This document shows, in pieces, positions 7,308 to 15,012 of a stretch of 33,735 bases of DNA. The stretch's first letter is position 1; the number at the start of each line of letters is the position of its first letter. The position numbers were made by a program, and so were the translations under genes. Source of the stretch: Candidatus Mediterraneibacter gallistercoris (GTDB lineage Bacteria > Bacillota_A > Clostridia > Lachnospirales > Lachnospiraceae). The DNA is taken from positions 1 through 33,735 of the forward strand of contig DWWI01000079.1 of NCBI GenBank assembly GCA_019119745.1. Reading direction: 5' to 3'. The notes beneath the pieces were generated by a model. That model saw only the letters and a program-made list of their open reading frames with translations, did no database searches and was not told the origin of the DNA.

Positions 7308-7898
7308 ATGACAAGTACAATTTCTAGAAAAGACGCACTTGAGCTTCTGATGAAATACAACAAGGAATCGTTCCACATTCAGCACGGACTGACAGTGGAG
7401 AAGACTATGCGCTGGTTCGCGCGGGAACTGGGCTATGGCGAAGAGGAAGAGTACTGGGGGATTGCAGGACTGTTGCACGATATTGATTTTGAGATGTATC
7501 CGGAAGAACACTGCCAAAAAGCCCCTGAGCTGTTAAAAGAGGCAGGTGTCGGAGAGGATATGATCCGTACGGTCTGTTCTCACGGATACGGAATCTGCAG
7601 CGATGTGAAACCGGAGCACGAGATGGAAAAAGTCCTTTTTGCGGTGGATGAACTGACCGGACTGATCTGGGCAGCGGCACTGATGCGCCCTTCGAAAAGC
7701 GTGTCGGATATGGAGGTGTCCAGCGTAAAGAAAAAATTTAAAGACAAACGGTTTGCAGCAGGATGTTCCAGAGATATCATCCGCACAGGCGCTGAGAATC
7801 TGGGCTGGGAATTGAACGACCTTTTTGATAAGACGCTTCGCGCGATGCAGTCCTGTGAGACAGAGATCAGAGAAGAGATGGCTGCACTCGAGGGATAA
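7308..7898 (+). CDS. HD-domain metal-dependent phosphohydrolase
   Basis: 196 aa. HD-domain residues are visible in order: H26 in HIQHGLTVE, the HD pair in AGLLHDIDFE, His in CSHGYG and the distal Asp in VDELTGLI. This order matches HDIG-type hydrolases, which use divalent metal to cleave phosphoester bonds, often in nucleotides. The C-terminal part (KKKFKDKRFAAGCSRDII) is typical of this subgroup found in Firmicutes. It is cytosolic. The ribosome site GAAGGAAA lies 8-10 nt before the ATG. The aldo/keto reductase gene follows after 36 nt. The precise substrate is unknown. Confidence 0.8.
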   Translation: MTSTISRKDALELLMKYNKESFHIQHGLTVEKTMRWFARELGYGEEEEYWGIAGLLHDIDFEMYPEEHCQKAPELLKEAGVGEDMIRTVCSHGYGICSDVKPEHEMEKVLFAVDELTGLIWAAALMRPSKSVSDMEVSSVKKKFKDKRFAAGCSRDIIRTGAENLGWELNDLFDKTLRAMQSCETEIREEMAALEG

Positions 7899-7934
7899 GG
7901 CCTGCAAATAAGATGTAGAAAGGAGAAGAAGATT

Positions 7935-8948
7935 ATGGACAGAGTAACACTGGGAAAGACCGGAATTGAGGTCAATAAAAACGGTTTCGGGGCGCTGCCG
8001 ATTCAGAGAGTTACGAAGAAAGAAGCAGTATATCTCCTGCAGAAAGCATTTTATAACGGCATCAATTACTTTGATACTGCACGCGCTTATTCTGACAGTG
8101 AGGAGAAGATGGGCGCTGCCTTTGAGTATACAAGAGATAAGATCGTCATCAGCACGAAAACTCAGGCTCAGACAGGAAGTGATATGCGAAAAGATCTGGA
8201 GGAGAGCCTCAGAAAACTTCAGACGGATTACATAGATATCTATCAGTTCCACAATCCGGCGTTCTGCCCGAAACCGGGCGACGGAACCGGACTCTACGAA
8301 GAGGCCCTTAAGGCAAAAGAAGAGGGAAAGATCCGTCATATCGGCATCACGAATCACAGGATCGCTGTGGCAAAAGAAGCGATCGAATCCGGACTGTACG
8401 AAACAATGCAGTTCCCGTTTTCTTATCTGGCAGCGGAACAGGATCTCGAGATCGTAGAGTTGTGCCGGAAAGAAAATATGGGATTTATCGCAATGAAAGG
8501 TCTTGCAGGAGGGCTGATCAATGATTCGGCATGCGCTTATGCCTATATGAATCAGCCTCAGTTTTCTCATGTGGCGCCGATCTGGGGAATACAAAGAGAA
8601 TCTGAACTGGATGAATTCCTCTCCTATCAGGTCTGTCCGCCGGAGCTGACCGGGGAACTTCAGGACAGGATAGCAAAAGATAAAGAACAGCTGACTGGCG
8701 ACTTCTGCCGCGGATGCGGATATTGTATGCCATGCCCGGCGGGAATCGAGATCAACAACTGTGCAAGAATGAGTCTGATGCTCAGGAGAGCGCCCAGTGA
8801 AGCGTGGCTGACAGAAGAGTGGCAGGAGAAGATGAAGAAGATCGAAGGATGCCTGCACTGCGGCCAGTGCATGAAAAAGTGTCCGTACGGACTCAATACA
8901 CCGGAACTTCTGGTGAAGAACTATGAAGACTACAAAACATTCATTTAA
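7935..8948 (+). CDS. Aldo/keto reductase with C-terminal 4Fe-4S clusters
   Basis: 337 aa. The N-terminal 220 residues form the AKR barrel with the tetrad D47, Y52, K75 and H106 (FDTARAYSD, STKT, YQFHN). The C-terminal part holds two cluster motifs: CRGCGYCMPCP (C-x2-C-x2-C-x2-CP) and CLHCGQCMKKCP (C-x2-C-x2-C-x3-CP). This AKR-ferredoxin architecture is common in anaerobes and implies electron transfer through Fe-S centres rather than, or as well as, NADPH. It is probably soluble. The ribosome site is GAAAGGAGAAG (about 7918-7928). The flavin reductase gene follows 14 nt downstream, which makes a redox pair plausible. Confidence 0.85.
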   Translation: MDRVTLGKTGIEVNKNGFGALPIQRVTKKEAVYLLQKAFYNGINYFDTARAYSDSEEKMGAAFEYTRDKIVISTKTQAQTGSDMRKDLEESLRKLQTDYIDIYQFHNPAFCPKPGDGTGLYEEALKAKEEGKIRHIGITNHRIAVAKEAIESGLYETMQFPFSYLAAEQDLEIVELCRKENMGFIAMKGLAGGLINDSACAYAYMNQPQFSHVAPIWGIQRESELDEFLSYQVCPPELTGELQDRIAKDKEQLTGDFCRGCGYCMPCPAGIEINNCARMSLMLRRAPSEAWLTEEWQEKMKKIEGCLHCGQCMKKCPYGLNTPELLVKNYEDYKTFI

Positions 8949-8962
8949 GGAGGACATGGAAA

Positions 8963-9469
8963 ATGGAATTTAAAGAAATACCCGTTTCAGAAATGGAGTT
9001 TAATCCTTTCGATAAAATAAGTAAACAGTGGATGCTGGTCACAGCCGGAGACACAGAGTCTTCGAATACAATGACAGCCAGCTGGGGCGGCGTCGGGATC
9101 ATGTGGGGAAAACCTGTGGCGACTGTTTATATCCGTCCCCAGAGATATACAAAGAAATTCATAGATAAAAATGAGTACTTCACACTCTCTTTTCTTCCGG
9201 AAGAGTACCGCAAGGCGCTGAATGTGTGCGGTTCAGTTTCAGGCAGGAATGTTCCGGATAAATGGCAGGAGGCAGGTCTGCATCCTGTTGAAATTGAGGG
9301 GACAACAGCAGTAGAAGAGGCGGAAGAGATATTTGTATGCAGAAAGCTTTACGCTCAGGAGATGCTCCCGGAATGCTTCATTGATACCGAGTGCGATACA
9401 AAATGGTACCCTGAGAAAGATTATCACACCATGTATATTGCAGAGATCGTGAAAGTATTGAAAAAATAA
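8963..9469 (+). CDS. Flavin reductase family (FMN-binding split barrel) protein
   Basis: 168 aa. The pattern WMLVTAGD, then TMTASWGGVGIMWGKPVATVYIRPQRYT and FTLSFL, is that of flavin-reductase-like FMN-binding proteins. In these an FMN is held in a split barrel and the protein works as a homodimer. A late 'KDYHTMYIAEIVKVL' strand completes the fold. It lies 14 nt after the Fe-S aldo/keto reductase with AAGGAGGA (8947-8954) as ribosome site. The two are probably co-transcribed and may share electrons. The physiological substrate is not visible. Confidence 0.8.
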   Translation: MEFKEIPVSEMEFNPFDKISKQWMLVTAGDTESSNTMTASWGGVGIMWGKPVATVYIRPQRYTKKFIDKNEYFTLSFLPEEYRKALNVCGSVSGRNVPDKWQEAGLHPVEIEGTTAVEEAEEIFVCRKLYAQEMLPECFIDTECDTKWYPEKDYHTMYIAEIVKVLKK

Positions 9470-9514
9470 ATAGAGGCACTGCAGCTTGCCGGAATAAAGG
9501 CAAAGGAGAGATTT

Positions 9515-10141
9515 ATGAAAAGAAAGATCCGCCCCGCGGAGGAAGAAATGGGAAATGTTGCATTTCTGATTCTGTTTGCGATTCTGTGGTATGCCTGCCT
9601 TGTTGCTTCTATTGTAAATGGCGGAACCCGTATAACTGTACTTTTGTTTTTCGTGGCAGGACTGTTCCCGGTGTATTCTGCTGTTACCATGATACGGAAA
9701 GCGCTGTTTTACCGCAGACAGAGAGCGGACGCCATTGCATATGGATCCTCACAATGGGGGAAAATTCGGGGCGTAATGCGGCAGGATATTCCTTACCGTT
9801 CGGGGGAACATAACACACTCAGATATCACCGGTATTATTATCTTCAAGTGGATATCACAGATCCGGTCACAGGAGCCGTAAGCACGATCCAGAGCCAGGG
9901 ATACCGACAGCCGATCCACCGGTATCTTGCATCCGCTCAGGTGCGTGTCTATACAGACCGGAGCGGATGGAAGCATTATCTGGAAGATTTTCAGTATAAA
10001 CGGCGTATGAGCGATCCGGGGATTTTTGATGACAGACCCATGGAATTCGAGGAGACAAGAGCCGGAAACGGTCGTGTTATACAGGTTTTGTTTATCGCTG
10101 TATTTATACTGATCGTTCTGTCATCATTTTTTCAGAACTGA
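9515..10141 (+). CDS. Membrane protein with central soluble domain, unknown function
   Basis: 208 aa. Two N-terminal helices (about 15-35 and 41-60), a hydrophilic middle rich in Tyr and Arg (YHRYYYLQVDITDPVTG, and VRVYTDRSGWKHYLEDF) and a C-terminal helix (VIQVLFIAVFILIVLSSFF). The middle looks like a small beta domain similar to DUF3592-type proteins, but the match is not certain. AAAGGAGAG precedes the ATG. The DUF89 gene follows after 14 nt, so they may be co-transcribed. Confidence 0.55.
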   Translation: MKRKIRPAEEEMGNVAFLILFAILWYACLVASIVNGGTRITVLLFFVAGLFPVYSAVTMIRKALFYRRQRADAIAYGSSQWGKIRGVMRQDIPYRSGEHNTLRYHRYYYLQVDITDPVTGAVSTIQSQGYRQPIHRYLASAQVRVYTDRSGWKHYLEDFQYKRRMSDPGIFDDRPMEFEETRAGNGRVIQVLFIAVFILIVLSSFFQN

Positions 10142-10155
10142 GGGAGGAGCATATT

Positions 10156-11031
10156 ATGAAGGTTAATTCATTCTGTCTTACGTGTTTGATTCAGATGCAG
10201 GAGTCACAGATACGGAAGTTTGATGATGAAGACAAGAAAATGAGATATATGAGAGAGGTACTTGCATTTCTCTCGTCCTGCAATCCGGATCTGTCAGCTC
10301 CGGCTCTCGTGAAACCGTTGTCAAGAATCTATGAGAAATACTGGGGCAAGAGGGACAGTATGGCCGAAGTAAAGAAGGAATTCAACGATTTCCTTCTGTC
10401 TATGGAAGAAGAGATAGAAGAACAGATCCGGAAACACAGCGATCCGCTGGAAGCTGCGCTCTGCTTTGCACGGACGGGAAACTATATAGACTATGCCGCG
10501 GTAAAGGATATCTCGAAAGATAAGCTGCTGGAGCTCTTTGAAGAGCAGGAGCAGGCAGGTCTTGAGAAAAATGAATATGATTCATTCCTGAAAGACATGG
10601 AACAGGCGTCAAAGCTCGTTTATCTGACGGATAACTGCGGAGAAGTCGTCCTTGACAAGATTGCGCTTAAGATCATACAGGAGAGATATCCGGATCTGAA
10701 AGTGACTGCTGTTGTCCGGGGCGAGCCTGTGGTAAATGATGCGGATCTAGAAGCTGCCCGCTACGTAGGGCTTGACCGTGTGGTGAAAGTGATGGAGAAT
10801 GGAAGCGGCATTGCGGGAACAGATCTTAACGATATCAGTGACGAAGCGCGCAATGAAATAGAAACAGCAGATGTGATCCTATCGAAAGGTCAGGGGAATT
10901 TTGAAACCATACACGGGTGTGGTCTCAATATTTATTATCTGTTCCTGTGCAAGTGTGACTGGTTTGTACAAAAATTCGAAGTTGAGCGATTTAAGGGAAT
11001 GTTTGTCAATGAAAGGAGAATTCCGCAGTGA
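10156..11031 (+). CDS. DUF89 / ARMT1-like metal-dependent phosphatase
   Basis: 291 aa. The N-terminal CLTC (C7-x2-C10) and the central LTDNCGEVVLDKIAL, VRGEPVVNDAD and ILSKGQGNFE motifs define the DUF89 family. These proteins are metal-dependent phosphatases proposed to destroy damaged phosphometabolites. The Asp and Asn in DNCGE and the Asp in VNDAD are the expected metal ligands. The length fits the shorter microbial subfamily with the N-terminal Cys pair. The stop overlaps the GTG of the next gene (GTGA at 11028-11031), which shows tight coupling. Substrate unknown. Confidence 0.85.
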   Translation: MKVNSFCLTCLIQMQESQIRKFDDEDKKMRYMREVLAFLSSCNPDLSAPALVKPLSRIYEKYWGKRDSMAEVKKEFNDFLLSMEEEIEEQIRKHSDPLEAALCFARTGNYIDYAAVKDISKDKLLELFEEQEQAGLEKNEYDSFLKDMEQASKLVYLTDNCGEVVLDKIALKIIQERYPDLKVTAVVRGEPVVNDADLEAARYVGLDRVVKVMENGSGIAGTDLNDISDEARNEIETADVILSKGQGNFETIHGCGLNIYYLFLCKCDWFVQKFEVERFKGMFVNERRIPQ

Positions 11032-11534
11032 GAAAGATGCGCCTGTCTAAAAGGAAAATAACTGACATGAATACCATCAGGGAAATCCTTGAAGAATGTG
11101 ATGTTGTAAGGCTTGGTCTGAGAGACAATGAGGGAATGTTTATCGTCCCGGTCAATTATGGGTACGATCTTGAAATTTATGAAGACCGTACAGAACTGAA
11201 ACTATATATCCACGGCTCAGGAGAGGGAAGGAAAGCCGATGCGATCGCGGTTGATCCTCTTGCGGCGATCGAGATGGACTGTCGCCATCAGATCATTACA
11301 GGAGATTATACCTGCAGCTATTCGTATGCATACCGGAGTATCATGGGCAGCGGAACTATCACGCGGCTGGAGGCAGACGATGATAAACGATATGCGCTTG
11401 AAAAACTGATGGAACATATGGCGCCGACGGCAGAACTGGAATTCAGTCCGGAGATGCTCGCAAGAACAGCTGTATACAGAATTGACGTAGAATATTTTAC
11501 AGGAAAAGAGCGCAGACAGAAAACTGAAAAATAA
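11028..11534 (+). CDS. Pyridoxamine 5'-phosphate oxidase-fold flavin-binding protein (NimA-like)
   Basis: 168 aa. The order 'DVVRLGLRDNEGMFIVPVNYGYD', then LKLYIHGSGEGRKADAIAVDP and SYAYRSIMGSGTITRLE fits the small split-barrel flavin-binding family that includes Nim-type proteins. The start is GTG at 11028, inside the stop of the DUF89 gene. AGGAG (about 11013-11017) is well placed for it. An ATG at 11037 is an alternative. It is probably cytosolic and FMN-dependent. A nitroreductase or resistance role would be a guess. Confidence 0.75.
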   Translation: MRKMRLSKRKITDMNTIREILEECDVVRLGLRDNEGMFIVPVNYGYDLEIYEDRTELKLYIHGSGEGRKADAIAVDPLAAIEMDCRHQIITGDYTCSYSYAYRSIMGSGTITRLEADDDKRYALEKLMEHMAPTAELEFSPEMLARTAVYRIDVEYFTGKERRQKTEK

Positions 11535-11546
11535 AGAGTAAATAAA

Positions 11547-11570
11547 AAGGAGAAAGAAAAGGAGAAAGAA
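11547..11570 (+). repeat. Tandem duplication of a ribosome-binding segment
   Basis: The 12-mer AAGGAGAAAGAA occurs twice in a row (11547-11558 and 11559-11570), giving two AAGGAG ribosome sites before the ATG at 11573. The distal copy has the more usual spacing (about 18 nt less 12); the proximal one is about 8 nt away. Confidence 0.7.
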
Positions 11571-11572
11571 AA

Positions 11573-11872
11573 ATGGTACATCATATCGTAATGTGGAAAT
11601 TCAAACCGGAGATTGAAGAGGCGAAGAAACCGGAACTGAAAAAAGCGATGAATGAGAATCTGAGTGCACTGGTTGGAAAGGTGCCGGGGCTTCTTACTGT
11701 TGAATTTGTGGAAGAACCGATCCCGTCAAGTACACATGACATTGCGCTTGTGACGACACTGGAAAAAGCGGAGGATATCGCTGTTTACGCAACACATCCG
11801 GCTCATGTGGCCGTTGCGGATACTTATGTGAGACCGTACGTGACAGAACGTGCGTGTCTGGATTATGAATAG
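11573..11872 (+). CDS. Dabb family (stress-responsive A/B barrel) protein
   Basis: 99 aa. MVHHIVMWKFKPE at the start, PGLLTVEFVEEP, 'HDIALVTTLEKAEDI' and 'YATHPAHVAVADTYVRPYVTERACLDYE' match the Dabb domain along its whole length. These small ferredoxin-like barrels dimerise; most bacterial members have no assigned reaction. It is preceded by a duplicated ribosome site and probably belongs to the DUF89/flavoprotein operon. A hairpin with a T-run lies about 50 nt downstream. Confidence 0.85.
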   Translation: MVHHIVMWKFKPEIEEAKKPELKKAMNENLSALVGKVPGLLTVEFVEEPIPSSTHDIALVTTLEKAEDIAVYATHPAHVAVADTYVRPYVTERACLDYE

Positions 11873-11906
11873 GATCCGGACCATCGGGAAGGAACCGGCA
11901 AAAATG

Positions 11907-11936
11907 GAATAGGACACTGTATGCCGCACATATACT
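11907..11936 (+). promoter_or_regulatory. Candidate sigma-E (mother-cell) promoter for yqfC
   Basis: CATATACT (11929-11936) matches the sigma-E -10 consensus CATACAnT at all but one defined position. GAATAGG (11907-11913) matches five of seven positions of the -35, 15 nt upstream. yqfC of Bacillus is known to be under sigma-E, which supports the reading. It is still only a pattern match. Confidence 0.4.
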
Positions 11937-11966
11937 GACTATAAAAGGCGTATGTGTGGCATTTTT
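11921..11966 (+). terminator. Hairpin with T-run between the Dabb gene and yqfC
   Basis: ATGCCGCACATA (11921-11932) pairs with TATGTGTGGCAT (11951-11962) over 12 positions with one G-U pair. It is followed by TTTTT (11962-11966). The 18-nt loop is large for a terminator. The T-run abuts the yqfC ATG at 11967. A transcript starting from the sigma-E-like promoter (around 11943) would lack the left arm. Confidence 0.5.
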
Positions 11967-12254
11967 ATGGGAAAAGAACAGTTGGGAGAACGGCTCGCGT
12001 CGGCTGCAAGTATGCCGAAAGATGTAGTCATGAAAGCGGCGGTGCTCACCGCCCTTGGAAATTTTGAAGTATGTATTGAAAATTACAGGGGGATAACGGA
12101 ATATACGGAGAGCCTTGTCAGAGTACAGACAAAGGGAGGACAGATCCGGCTGAGCGGAAGACATCTTCAGGTAGAGTATTATACTAATGATGAAATGAAG
12201 ATTACCGGAAGGATAGAGAGTATTGAATTTGCTGACGGGAGGAATAAAGAATGA
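11967..12254 (+). CDS. yqfC: Sporulation protein YqfC
   Basis: 95 aa from ATG 11967 (100 aa if the ATG at 11952 is used). It belongs to the YabP/YqfC family: 'ASMPKDVVMKAAVLTALGNFEVCIENYRGITEYTES' then 'VRVQTKGGQIRLSGRHLQVEYYTNDEMKITGRIESIEF'. The MGK start at 11967 agrees with other YqfC proteins as I recall them. The 11952 start lies inside a hairpin arm. Neither start has a good ribosome site; AAAAGG at 11943-11948 is the best available. It overlaps yqfD by ATGA (12251-12254). The family is mother-cell expressed in sporulation and its molecular role is unresolved. Confidence 0.8.
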   Translation: MGKEQLGERLASAASMPKDVVMKAAVLTALGNFEVCIENYRGITEYTESLVRVQTKGGQIRLSGRHLQVEYYTNDEMKITGRIESIEFADGRNKE

Positions 12255-13531
12255 TCCGTTCATTCATACGTTATCTCAACGGCTATGTGAAGATCCGTGT
12301 ACAGGGGTTTTCTCCCGAAAGATTTCTTAATATGTGCTCTTATCATGACATTTATATCTGGGGACTTACTCCTTCCGGGAACGGATATGAGATGTATATA
12401 AGTATAGCCGATTTCCGGAGACTGAAGCCGCTGGCAAGAAAAACACATTCAAAGATCACACTGGCAGAGCGCCGGGGATTCCCGTTTTTTCTTTTTCGGT
12501 ACAGAAAAAGAAAACTGTTTTTTTTCGGACTTTTAATATGTCTTGTCCTTTTGAAGGTGTACTCGCTGTTTATATGGGATATCCATTTTGAAGGCAACGA
12601 AAAATGGCCGGATGAAACTCTGGCCGAATATTTAAGGAGCGAGGGCGTGGCTCCGTTTATGCTGAAAAGCGAGGTCGACTGTCCGGGGATTGTAAAAAAT
12701 ATCCGGAAAGAATATAATGATATAGTTTGGGTTTCCGCATCTGTTGACGGAAGCCGCCTGAAAATACAGATCAAAGAGAATGAAGATACACTTTTAAATG
12801 AGTCCGGCAGCGAAAATACAGATAAAAAAACATCTGCGGACGGAGAGGAAAGACCGACGGATCTGATCGCGGCAACGGACGGCATTATAACAAGTATTAT
12901 GACCCGCTCCGGGATTCCGCAGGTGCATGTCGGGGATGAAGTAAAAAAAGGCGATATCCTTGTTCTCGGCCGTGTAGATGTGGTAAATGACAGCGGGGAA
13001 GTGACCGGATATCAGTATCAGCAGTCTGATGCAGATATATTTGCCGATACAGAGCTTGAATATACGGACAGTATTGCCAGGACTTATCGGAAAAAAGTCT
13101 ATGATGATAAAAGCAGATATCAGCTCTATTTCAGACTTGGAGATTACAGGATATCAGCAGGGAGTATCTCCAATCAATATGAAAATAGCGAGCTTTCAGT
13201 GAAAGAGCGTCGGCTCAAAGCAGGAGAAAATTTTTATCTGCCCTTTTTCTGGGGAATAAAGAAAGTAAAATCTTATACATTTCAAGAAAAAACATATACT
13301 GAAGAGGATATCAGAAAGATTCTGAGCGGTAATTTTCAGCAGTTTTGTAAAGAATTGGACGAAAAAGGTATTCAAATCAGAGAAAATAGTGTTAAAATAC
13401 ATCTGTATGCCGATTCTGCCGAGGCTTCGGGGATTCTTTATCTGAACGAAAGGATCACGGAAGAGGCAGATACAGAAATATTAACGATCGAAAGGAAAGA
13501 AACGGATGAGTCTGTCGGAACTGATGATTGA
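12251..13531 (+). CDS. yqfD: Sporulation protein YqfD
   Basis: 426 aa. The N-terminal domain (MIRSFIRYLNGYVKIRVQGF, then 'RFLNMCSYHDIYIWGL') precedes one transmembrane helix at about 95-115 (KLFFFGLLICLVLLKVYSLF). A long extracytoplasmic part contains a POTRA-like start (WDIHFEGNEKWPDETL) and the characteristic 'LIAATDGIITSIMTRSGIPQVHVGDEVKKGDILVLGRV' segment. This is the standard YqfD layout. It starts inside the end of yqfC, and its last 26 bases overlap phoH. YqfD is needed for efficient sporulation in Bacillus and is presumed to act in the mother-cell membrane. Confidence 0.9.
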   Translation: MIRSFIRYLNGYVKIRVQGFSPERFLNMCSYHDIYIWGLTPSGNGYEMYISIADFRRLKPLARKTHSKITLAERRGFPFFLFRYRKRKLFFFGLLICLVLLKVYSLFIWDIHFEGNEKWPDETLAEYLRSEGVAPFMLKSEVDCPGIVKNIRKEYNDIVWVSASVDGSRLKIQIKENEDTLLNESGSENTDKKTSADGEERPTDLIAATDGIITSIMTRSGIPQVHVGDEVKKGDILVLGRVDVVNDSGEVTGYQYQQSDADIFADTELEYTDSIARTYRKKVYDDKSRYQLYFRLGDYRISAGSISNQYENSELSVKERRLKAGENFYLPFFWGIKKVKSYTFQEKTYTEEDIRKILSGNFQQFCKELDEKGIQIRENSVKIHLYADSAEASGILYLNERITEEADTEILTIERKETDESVGTDD

Positions 13532-14504
13532 TATACCGGCTGAACATGAGGCAAATGTGTTCGGCCAGTTTGACACATATGCAAAAAAACTTGAACGAAC
13601 GTTCCACGTTACACTGATCGCGCGCGACGGAAGTACGAAGATTGTGGGAGAAACCAACGCGGCGCAGAAAGCGCAGCGCGTGCTGACCCAGCTTATGGAA
13701 TTATCCAAAAGAGGCAATACGATCACGGAACAGAATGTGGACTATGCGATTTCTCTCGTGTTTGAAGATCAGGAGGAAGGAATCGTTGAGATTGACCGTG
13801 AACTGATCTGCCATACGCTTCAGGGTAAGCCGATCAAGCCGAAGACTCTGGCCCAGAAGAAATACGTAGATGCTATACGGAAGGATATGATCACATTCGG
13901 ACTGGGGCCTGCCGGAACAGGAAAGACCTATCTTGCAATGGCTATGGCGATCACCGCATTTAAACGGAATGAAGTAAACCGTATTATTCTGACCCGCCCG
14001 GCAATTGAGGCAGGAGAGAAGCTGGGATTTCTTCCCGGCGATCTGCAGAGCAAGATCGATCCTTATCTGAGGCCGCTCTATGATGCACTGTATGAAATCA
14101 TGGGAGCAGACAGTTTTGTTAAAAATTCCGAGAAAGGCCTGATCGAGGTTGCTCCTCTTGCATATATGAGAGGACGTACTCTTGACAACGCATTTATCAT
14201 ATTAGATGAGGCGCAGAATACGACTCCTGCACAGATGAAGATGTTCCTGACCAGAATCGGTTTCGGATCAAAGGTAGTTATCACCGGTGACGCTACACAG
14301 AAGGATCTGCCCTCCGGCACGACATCCGGACTTGATGTGGCAGTCAAAGTGGTAAAAGATCTGGAAGGAATCAGTATCTGTACTTTGACGAGCAAAGATG
14401 TGGTCCGTCATCCGCTTGTTCAGAAGATTGTAAAAGCCTATGAGGAATACGAGAAGAAGAGCGCATCAAAGCCAAGAGGAACCGGCAGGAGGAAAAGATC
14501 ATGA
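13506..14504 (+). CDS. phoH: PhoH family ATPase
   Basis: 332 aa. An N-terminal KH-like region (about 1-75) precedes the PhoH ATPase domain. Walker A is GPAGTGKT (near residue 137-144) and Walker B FIILDEAQN (near 234). Between them lies 'LTRPAIEAGEKLGFLPGDL', and 'VVITGDATQKDLPSG' follows. The Lys/Arg-rich tail (KSASKPRGTGRRKRS) could bind RNA. PhoH proteins of this type accompany YbeY, with which they probably act in ribosome or RNA metabolism. The start overlaps yqfD; AAAGGAAAG gives the ribosome site. The stop overlaps ybeY (ATGA at 14501-14504). Confidence 0.93.
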   Translation: MSLSELMIDIPAEHEANVFGQFDTYAKKLERTFHVTLIARDGSTKIVGETNAAQKAQRVLTQLMELSKRGNTITEQNVDYAISLVFEDQEEGIVEIDRELICHTLQGKPIKPKTLAQKKYVDAIRKDMITFGLGPAGTGKTYLAMAMAITAFKRNEVNRIILTRPAIEAGEKLGFLPGDLQSKIDPYLRPLYDALYEIMGADSFVKNSEKGLIEVAPLAYMRGRTLDNAFIILDEAQNTTPAQMKMFLTRIGFGSKVVITGDATQKDLPSGTTSGLDVAVKVVKDLEGISICTLTSKDVVRHPLVQKIVKAYEEYEKKSASKPRGTGRRKRS

Positions 14505-14998
14505 GTCTTTATATAGAGACAGAAGGTAACATTAGTTTTTCTTTTGACGCAAGAGAAATTGCGGAAACAGTTGTGGAAGCGTCACTGGAATATGTCCAAT
14601 GCCCCTATGAAGCAGAGGTCAGTCTTCTGATTACACACGATGAGGAAATTCGGGAAATGAATCGTGAGCACAGGGGAATAGACCGGGCGACTGACGTATT
14701 GTCATTCCCTATGCTTGAATTTGAAAGGCCCGGCGATTTTACAGGAATTGACGAAGAAATGTCGGATGTGTTTGATCCGGAGTCAGGGGAACTGATGCTT
14801 GGAGATATTGTGATATCGGCAGATAAAGTCATTGCTCAGGCAGAGGAATACGGACATTCACCTAAGCGGGAATATGCTTTCCTGATCGCTCACAGCATGC
14901 TTCATCTGTGCGGATATGACCATATGGAAGACGACGAAAGAAAAGTTATGGAACAAAAGCAGAGAGAAATCATGGAGAAAATCAATATTCTGCGATAG
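14501..14998 (+). CDS. ybeY: YbeY endoribonuclease / rRNA maturation factor
   Basis: 165 aa. The zinc site HSMLHLCGYDH (H131, H135, H141) and the upstream NREHRGIDRATDVLSFPM segment define YbeY, a metal-dependent RNase needed for 16S rRNA 3' processing and ribosome quality control. It starts within the phoH stop codon, so the two are coupled. In many Firmicutes diacylglycerol kinase and era follow; here a flippase gene follows after 14 nt. Confidence 0.95.
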   Translation: MSLYIETEGNISFSFDAREIAETVVEASLEYVQCPYEAEVSLLITHDEEIREMNREHRGIDRATDVLSFPMLEFERPGDFTGIDEEMSDVFDPESGELMLGDIVISADKVIAQAEEYGHSPKREYAFLIAHSMLHLCGYDHMEDDERKVMEQKQREIMEKINILR

Positions 14999-15012
14999 TA
15001 AGGAGGACTCGC

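Noticed and set aside
7533..8957. A 474-codon open frame on the minus strand opposite the HD and aldo/keto reductase genes
   Set aside because: It lies fully antisense to two well-supported genes, has Cys/Phe/Arg-rich composition without a family pattern, and no ribosome site.
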